This document shows, piece by piece, positions 59,391 to 64,000 of a stretch of 64,000 nucleotides of DNA. The stretch is taken from contig JAVYKX010000001.1 in NCBI GenBank assembly GCA_038741495.1, forward strand, positions 428,918 to 492,917, given 5' to 3'. Positions within the stretch are counted from its first letter, which is position 1; each line of letters begins with the position of its first letter. The notes beneath the pieces are model-generated. The model saw only the letters and a list, made by a program, of their open reading frames with translations. It made no database searches and was not told the origin of the DNA. The position numbers and the translations under genes were made by a program. This DNA is from Thermofilum sp. (GTDB lineage Archaea > Thermoproteota > Thermoprotei > Thermofilales > Thermofilaceae).

Positions 59391-60047
59391 GTGGCTTGCA
59401 TGGAGCCCTACGAGCTGCTCCACATTACGTTGCTGTCCGTGAAAGTCTCGCTGACGGCGACCCTCCTGTCTTCTGCGGTAGGCGTTCCTCTCGGGCTCTT
59501 CCTGGCTACGAGGGCCCGCTGGAAGCGAGCGCTGAGCTTACTCGTGAACACGGCGATGGGTCTACCCCCCGTCCTTCTCGGGCTTCTGCTCTACCTCCTC
59601 CTCTCGAGGAGCGGCCCCCTAAGCTTTCTCGGCCTGCTCTTCACTCCCGAGGGGATGGTTCTCTCGCAGTTTCTCCTCACTCTACCGATAGTCGCGGGCT
59701 TGACGATGGCGGCTGTAGAGGCCCTCCCCCGCGACGTTAAGGAGCTTATCGACTCTATCAGCACGAGCCCGCTCTACCGGTACCTGTTCTACCTGAGCGA
59801 AGTCCGCGCGCACGTGTTCGCCGCGTCGCTGACCGCGCTAGCGAGAGCGGTCTCCGAGGTTGGCTCCGTCATAATCGTTGGCGGAAACATCCGCTACCAC
59901 ACCCGCGTGCTCACAACAGCTATCGTGTACTACACGAACGCTGGGGACTTCGAGGCTGCGCTGCAGCTAGGCGGGGTTCTCGTGCTTCTCTACTTTGCTG
60001 CGAACTTGCTGGCTTTAGCGATTAGAGCGAGGGTGGTTCAAGCATGA
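59391..60047 (+). CDS. tupB: Tungstate ABC transporter permease
   Basis: A 218-residue membrane protein of the ModB/TupB permease family with five helices. The coupling helix has the EAA-like stretch AAVEALPRDVKELIDSISTS. GTG 59391 follows the tupA stop directly; ATG 59400 is nine bases on and begins the conserved start. Its stop overlaps the tupC start (ATGA). Confidence 0.86.
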   Translation: MACMEPYELLHITLLSVKVSLTATLLSSAVGVPLGLFLATRARWKRALSLLVNTAMGLPPVLLGLLLYLLLSRSGPLSFLGLLFTPEGMVLSQFLLTLPIVAGLTMAAVEALPRDVKELIDSISTSPLYRYLFYLSEVRAHVFAASLTALARAVSEVGSVIIVGGNIRYHTRVLTTAIVYYTNAGDFEAALQLGGVLVLLYFAANLLALAIRARVVQA

Positions 60048-60739
60048 TCGAAGCGAGATCCCTTGTGAAGGCTTACGGTGGGGTGCCCGTTCTGAGGGGG
60101 GTAAGCGTCTTCGCGAGGAGAGGCGAGGTGACGTGCATCGTAGGTCCTAACGGCTCTGGAAAGACCACGCTTCTCAGGATCCTGGCTCTGCTGGAGAAGC
60201 CGGACTCCGGCGAGGTGCTTTACGACGGTGTAGTGCCTGCAAGCAGCGAGCAGGTAGCCAGGGTGAAGGCTAAGACTGCTTACGTTCCACAGAGGGCCCA
60301 CGCCCTTTCGATGAGCGTCTACAGCAACGTTTACCTTGCGCTGCGCAGCAGGGGTGTCCCGCCTCAGGAGGCTTCGAGGCGCGCTGAGGAAGCGCTGAAG
60401 GTTTTCGGGCTCTACGAGGCCAGGAGGAAGAGCGCGCTTTCCCTCTCTGGCGGGCAGAGGCAGCTCCTCTCCGTCGCGAGAGCTCTCGCGCTCCAACCGG
60501 AGTACATGCTCCTCGACGAGCCGACGAGCAACCTGGACTCAGAGAGAGCTGCACTCGTCCTTAAGCTACTCAAAAGCTTCGCGCGGGAGGAGGGTGCCGC
60601 GGTCATCCTGGTTACGCACAGGGTGGCAGAAGCGAGGGAGATCGCTGACAGAACCTTCATCCTAATGAGCGGTAGAGTCGTCGCCGCGCTTGACGGCGCG
60701 CCTGAGGGGGAGGAGCTGGAGAAGTGGCTAGGGGGCTGA
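60044..60739 (+). CDS. tupC: Tungstate ABC transporter ATP-binding protein
   Basis: A 231-residue ABC ATPase: Walker A CIVGPNGSGKTTLLRIL, Q-loop AYVPQRAH, signature LSLSGGQRQLLSVARAL, Walker B YMLLDEPTSNLD, switch VTHRVAEA. Short, without the TOBE domain of ModC, as usual for TupC. Overlaps tupB by four bases and ends two bases before the regulator gene. Confidence 0.88.
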   Translation: MIEARSLVKAYGGVPVLRGVSVFARRGEVTCIVGPNGSGKTTLLRILALLEKPDSGEVLYDGVVPASSEQVARVKAKTAYVPQRAHALSMSVYSNVYLALRSRGVPPQEASRRAEEALKVFGLYEARRKSALSLSGGQRQLLSVARALALQPEYMLLDEPTSNLDSERAALVLKLLKSFAREEGAAVILVTHRVAEAREIADRTFILMSGRVVAALDGAPEGEELEKWLGG

Positions 60740-60741
60740 TC

Positions 60742-61833
60742 ATGAGAGACGAGCTCGAGCCCCTACCTAGGTTCGCGAAGCTCTTAGAGCGGGGGGAGGT
60801 TAGCTTCCACTTCGCAATTCGGGCCGGTGAAGCGCTCCTCGGGAGGGACCTGCTCGCAGTTCTCAAAGCTGTAGAGTCCTCGGGGACTCTGAGGAGAGCG
60901 TCCGAGGTTCTTGGCGCGGGCTACAGCGCAGCCTGGAGGGTTCTGAGCGATTCGGAATTGGCGCTAGGAGTGAAGCTCGTGAGGCGCACCGCTGGAGGCT
61001 ACGGCGGTGGGGGGGCTTTTCTCACCCCGCACGGCGCGCTCGTCCTGGGGAGGCTGGAGTACATCCTGAGGAGGATTAACTCTCTTCGCAAGGTGCTGGC
61101 GACGCCGGACCTCCGGATCTACGGGAGCGATTGCCCCGGCGTTAGGCTGGTCGTGGACGACCTTTGGGAGAGGGGTCTGGGCTCGGTTTACTCGGCTGTC
61201 GGGTCCTGGAATGGGCTCGAGCTGCTCTCCGAGGGCCTCTGCGAGGTATCAGGGCTCCACATACCCAACCCAGACGGCGAGGGGTACAACACTTTCATTC
61301 TCCGCGATGAGCGCTTTAAGGGCCGCTTAGTGCTAGTCCGCGGCTACGTCAGAAGGGTGGGCTTCGTCGTGAGGAAGGGGAACCCCAAGTCCATCAGGAG
61401 CTTCCGAGACCTCGCGCGCCCCGGCATCGTGCTGGCGAACCGGAACAGGGGCAGCGGGACCCGATCCTTTGTGGATGATCAGCTGAAGAGGCTGGCAGCG
61501 CAGGAAGGCATTCCCGTAAAGCGCCTGCTATCCTCGGTCAGAGGGTACCGCAGCGAGCACCCCTCCCACACAGCTGTCGCGCACGCCGTAGCCTCGGGCA
61601 GAGCTGACGTGGGAGTGGCGCTCGAGTGGGCGGCAAAGCTCTTTGACCTGGACTTCGTGCCCCTGCGCGAAGAGCACTACGACTTCGCTGTGCTGCGAAG
61701 CGCTTTAACCTCCAGAGGGGTCAGGGAGTTCCTAGAGGCGTTGGGGAGCAGCAACGTTAGGAAAGGACTCGAGAGCCTTGGCTTCACCGTGCCGAGCGAT
61801 ATAGGCAGCGTTCTCCACGGAAAGCAAGCTTAA
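60742..61833 (+). CDS. ModE-type HTH regulator fused to a periplasmic-binding-like domain
   Basis: A protein of about 363 residues. Residues 1-110 form the ModE winged helix (LLGRDLLAVLKAVESSGTLR then RASEVLGAGYSAAWRVL). Residues 120-350 are a PBP-like ligand domain (LRIYGSDCPG, GIVLANRNRGSGTRSFVDD), the pattern of COG1910 oxyanion sensors rather than the TOBE domains of E. coli ModE. It probably senses tungstate, molybdate or the cofactor and controls tup or molybdoenzyme genes. ATG 60742 lies two bases after the tupC stop. Confidence 0.8.
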   Translation: MRDELEPLPRFAKLLERGEVSFHFAIRAGEALLGRDLLAVLKAVESSGTLRRASEVLGAGYSAAWRVLSDSELALGVKLVRRTAGGYGGGGAFLTPHGALVLGRLEYILRRINSLRKVLATPDLRIYGSDCPGVRLVVDDLWERGLGSVYSAVGSWNGLELLSEGLCEVSGLHIPNPDGEGYNTFILRDERFKGRLVLVRGYVRRVGFVVRKGNPKSIRSFRDLARPGIVLANRNRGSGTRSFVDDQLKRLAAQEGIPVKRLLSSVRGYRSEHPSHTAVAHAVASGRADVGVALEWAAKLFDLDFVPLREEHYDFAVLRSALTSRGVREFLEALGSSNVRKGLESLGFTVPSDIGSVLHGKQA

Positions 61834-61861
61834 AATCGGTCTTCCTTCTCGCTGCTGACCT

Positions 61862-62386
61862 GTGAGAGCTAGAGAAGCAGCTCTCTCGTCAATAATAGCG
61901 GCGACCTACGCCGTACTCGTCATAGTGCTGGCACCCATCTCATTCGGGCTTGTGCAAGTCCGCCTAGCCGACGCCCTGATCCCTCTATCCACGGTTCTCG
62001 GCTACCCTGCTGCTGTCGGCGTCACGGTGGGCTGCTTCGTCGGGAACCTGGTCGCAGCATCCTGGGGAAGTCCCCTCCTCAACTTGGTGGACGCCATTCT
62101 CGGCAGCGCTGCGAACTTTCTGGCAGGCTACCTGGGCTGGAAGCTTTGCTCCAGCTGCGGCTTCAGGAGGAGAGCGCTCGCCGCGCTAGTGCAAGCTACG
62201 GTGATTTCGCTGATCGTCGGGGCGTACTTGAGGTACCTGCTGCTCTGGGCTTTCGACCTCGATGTTCCCATCGCTTTATCGATCCTCTCCGTTTTCGCCG
62301 GCTCGCTAGCTTCCGTGGTCGCGGTGGGCGTGCCGCTCGCTGCCCTCGTGGAAAGGAGGCTGCCGGCTGGACGGAACCCTCTTTAA
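61862..62386 (+). CDS. QueT-like ECF transporter substrate-binding component
   Basis: A 174-residue, six-helix protein. PISFGLVQVRLADALIPLST is the mark of the QueT family (usually P-x-S-x-G-x-x-Q-x-R-x-x-E/D-x-L), and GCFVGNLVAASWGSPLLNLV with DAILGS follows the pattern. QueT is thought to bring in queuosine precursors; an archaeon could use such a base for archaeosine in tRNA. No ECF A/T genes or riboswitch are next to it. GTG start 61862, 28 bases after the regulator. Confidence 0.75.
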   Translation: MRAREAALSSIIAATYAVLVIVLAPISFGLVQVRLADALIPLSTVLGYPAAVGVTVGCFVGNLVAASWGSPLLNLVDAILGSAANFLAGYLGWKLCSSCGFRRRALAALVQATVISLIVGAYLRYLLLWAFDLDVPIALSILSVFAGSLASVVAVGVPLAALVERRLPAGRNPL

Positions 62387-62408
62387 CTCTCAGCTTTTTT
62401 CGTTCAGG

Positions 62409-63290
62409 ATGGTGAAAGGTGAAGTCGTTTCACCTCCTTTTCTCGCTTTCCCCGAGAGGTTAGTGTTTGGAATCTTGCTTTCCGCAGCGCCACTATTCCC
62501 GCCTGAAGTTGCTCCTGCACACCTGCTGCCCTTGATACCCTTTGCCGCAGTGGGACTCGCTTTCGGAAAGGTTTCGCGGCTGCAGAGGTTCACCGTCATC
62601 TTAGCCTACGTCCTCTCCCTTGGGGCTCTCTCCTCAGCGGACTCGTTTTCCCAAGTTTCCTCTCTCTGCTTCTTCCTGGGGCTCGCCTACCTCCTGCTGG
62701 CCTGGATCGATGCGAAGCTGACAGCCTACGTTTTCCTCCCCGGCGAGGTGAGGGTGCGCTCGATACAGCTAGAGGAGCTCAAGCTCCGCGAGGAAGCGGT
62801 GGATCTCCGCCTCGAGGATGTTGTGAGCATTACGAAAAGGGTGCCCATCCTCTCCAGCCTGCTCAAGCTGCGCTTCTACGACGTTTACTTAAGGACTAGG
62901 GGCGGAGAGCTGCGCCTCCGCGGCCTACCCGAGAGCTTGAAGCTGGAAGCGTGGCTGAGGCGGCGCCTCGAGGTTCCGCGCACCGAGAAGAAAATCCAGC
63001 AGCAGGCAGCGGGGGAGGAGGCGAAGCGCACAGCTCGGGAGCTCGAAGATCTGCGGAGAGCTCTCGAGAAGGGCTCCGCGAGGAGGGTGGTGGTTTCAGC
63101 GGGTAGCGCTAGCGCTAGCCTCAGCGCAGAGTTCTTGAACCCTAAAGCTGACGCGCTCGATGTGATCGAGGACGCGTACCTCCTCGCAGAGAGAGTTCTG
63201 CAGAGGTTTGGTGCGGGCGGGAAGCCTAGGCTCCGCGTGGAGAGCGCTGAAGGCGGGTTAAGGACAAATAGGATTGAGAGGTTACTTTAA
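62409..63290 (+). CDS. Membrane protein with bacterial PH-like domain
   Basis: A 293-residue protein. Residues 15-105 hold three or four hydrophobic helices; residues 108-185 look like a bPH2 domain (YVFLPGEVRVRSIQLEELKL, LEDVVSITKRVPILSSLLKL, and VYLRTRGGELRLRGLPE); residues 195-235 are a charged helix and the end is alpha/beta. bPH2 proteins are common in archaeal membranes but their ligands are not known. It is in the same frame as brxL, which begins 13 bases after its stop, so they may be co-transcribed. Confidence 0.5.
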   Translation: MVKGEVVSPPFLAFPERLVFGILLSAAPLFPPEVAPAHLLPLIPFAAVGLAFGKVSRLQRFTVILAYVLSLGALSSADSFSQVSSLCFFLGLAYLLLAWIDAKLTAYVFLPGEVRVRSIQLEELKLREEAVDLRLEDVVSITKRVPILSSLLKLRFYDVYLRTRGGELRLRGLPESLKLEAWLRRRLEVPRTEKKIQQQAAGEEAKRTARELEDLRRALEKGSARRVVVSAGSASASLSAEFLNPKADALDVIEDAYLLAERVLQRFGAGGKPRLRVESAEGGLRTNRIERLL

Positions 63291-63302
63291 CGGGGGACTC
63301 GA

Positions 63303-64000
63303 TTGCTCTCCAGCGCCGGCTCCAAGGTGCGCAGAATTTTCGGCGACGCTGTCGTCGACAAAGGGCTGGCCAGGCGAGTCGGTGTCAGCCGCGTGCCTGC
63401 CTTCATCACGGAATACCTTTTGTCGAGGCTGTGCCAGGGCGAGGACTCGGTGTGCGTTGAGAAAGCTGCGAGGCTGATAGCGGAGCTCCACCCGGAGCCT
63501 GGGGATCGCGAGAGGTTTCTAGGCGTCCTCAAGGAGAGGGGGGAGGTGAAGATTCTCGACGAGTTCAGGGTCCGCGTAGACCTGAAGAGGAACCTTTACC
63601 TGCTGCAGATCCCGTCTCTGGGCATCAACGACGCGCTCGTCGACAACGCTCTGCCGAGGACATACGAGAGGATTTTCTCGGGGCTCTGGGGGATCGGCGT
63701 GCTACGCTACACCCCCCGTTCGGCGCAGAGCAGCCGCTCCGGGAAAGTGACGCCAGTCACCTTGGTAGACTTCGAGCCTTTCCAGACGGAGATCGTCGAC
63801 GCGAGGAGCTTCGCTGAAGCTAGGGAGGAGTTTACGACAGAGGAGTGGGTAGACCTTCTCATCACCAGCGTCGGCCTCAACCCGGCTATGTACAGTTTTG
63901 AGCAGAAAGTGCTCCTTCTCGCGAGGCTCATACCTCTCGTTGAGCCTAACGTGAACACGCTAGAGCTAGGCCCGAGAGCCACGGGGAAGACTTACGTCTA
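63303..64000 (+). CDS. brxL: BrxL-like BREX Lon-type ATPase, N-terminal part (cut by window end)
   Basis: The first 232 codons of a protein continuing past the window. LLSSAGSKVRRIFGDAVVDK, then AFITEYLLSRLC, and near the end LLLARLIPLVEPNVNTLEL followed by the Walker A GPRATGKTYV. This order is that of BrxL, the Lon-like AAA+ protein of BREX phage defence; solitary homologs also occur in archaea. TTG 63303 follows an in-frame stop at 63288-63290 and a GGGGG stretch, so it is the only good start. The AAA+ core and the Lon protease-like end are outside the window. Confidence 0.78.
   Translation, partial: MLSSAGSKVRRIFGDAVVDKGLARRVGVSRVPAFITEYLLSRLCQGEDSVCVEKAARLIAELHPEPGDRERFLGVLKERGEVKILDEFRVRVDLKRNLYLLQIPSLGINDALVDNALPRTYERIFSGLWGIGVLRYTPRSAQSSRSGKVTPVTLVDFEPFQTEIVDARSFAEAREEFTTEEWVDLLITSVGLNPAMYSFEQKVLLLARLIPLVEPNVNTLELGPRATGKTYV

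Noticed and set aside
1-64000. CRISPR array
   Set aside because: No set of regularly spaced direct repeats was seen on either strand, and no cas genes.
1-64000. rRNA or tRNA genes
   Set aside because: No stretch with the conserved tRNA T-loop paired to a full cloverleaf, and no rRNA-like sequence, was noticed; a covariance-model scan would be decisive.
62409-64000. Complete BREX phage-defence system
   Set aside because: Only the BrxL-like N terminus is in the window; no methyltransferase, PglZ or BrxC gene can be seen, so a full system is not claimed.

Overview
The window reads as chromosome of a hyperthermophilic archaeon of the Thermoproteota, most like the Thermofilum/Thermoproteales group. 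The signs are an Alba chromatin protein, an archaeal-type (PpcA) PEP carboxylase, enzymes related to inositol-phosphate lipid or solute synthesis, an exported archaeal Lon-like protease, many PIN/AbrB and HEPN/MNT toxin-antitoxin pairs, frequent GTG/TTG starts, AGG/AGA-rich GC-rich coding, and TATA boxes placed for leaderless or short-leader transcripts. I saw no rRNA, no convincing tRNA and no CRISPR array. The lineage is an inference from gene content.

Layout. 0-7.2 kb is an accessory and decay zone: a HEPN/MNT pair, two VapBC pairs, a HExxH metalloprotein, an orphan nucleotidyltransferase behind a broken ribbon-helix-helix gene, and remnants of an anchored surface protein, an aspartic protease, an MFS transporter and a GT2 glycosyltransferase. 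7.2-12.3 kb holds two DUF998 paralogs around a TorD-like chaperone, a VapBC pair, a lectin-fold protein and an HD hydrolase. 12.4-16.4 kb is a polysulfide/thiosulfate reductase-type operon (psrABC). 16.4-25.6 kb carries a methyltransferase, an exported unknown, a two-gene lipid-headgroup locus, a dead VOC gene, a GH130 enzyme, a secernin-type C69 hydrolase and a VapBC pair. 25.8-30.7 kb has tandem rpiA/rpiB and then a tightly overlapped operon: PLP enzyme, DUF1611/DgcN-like protein, PP-loop ATPase. 30.7-42 kb contains a PRTase-type regulator, a coiled-coil protein with a perfect palindrome at its start, a flavoprotein, Alba, the Lon-like protease, an Mth938 protein, an ATP-cone protein, PpcA, a MATE pump, a RACo-like reductive activator and an aldo-keto reductase. 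42.1-45 kb is a mobile island: a diverged TnpB, a divergent partner gene (called X here), the TnpB 3' end element, and a decayed second copy of both partner and end. 45-64 kb has an SagB-type oxidoreductase with an ABC exporter, an HAD phosphatase, Gdt1, an APC permease, a HEPN/MNT pair, DUF1122, a GH53 enzyme that looks circularly permuted, an MFS transporter, GDPD, DUF488, a Wzx-like flippase, a Nudix hydrolase, the tungstate transporter tupABC with a ModE-type regulator, a QueT-like transporter, a PH-domain membrane protein, and the start of brxL cut by the window edge.

How it works together. The tungstate importer and its regulator can supply the metal for the molybdopterin reductase, which the TorD-like protein would help mature, so three separated loci form one respiratory theme. 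The points most worth a second look are the TnpB island with two end elements and a duplicated partner gene, the apparently circularly permuted GH53 enzyme, the PLP/DUF1611/PP-loop operon (a possible amino-acid epimerisation or modification module), the pair of 70-residue paralogs of unknown function, and brxL.
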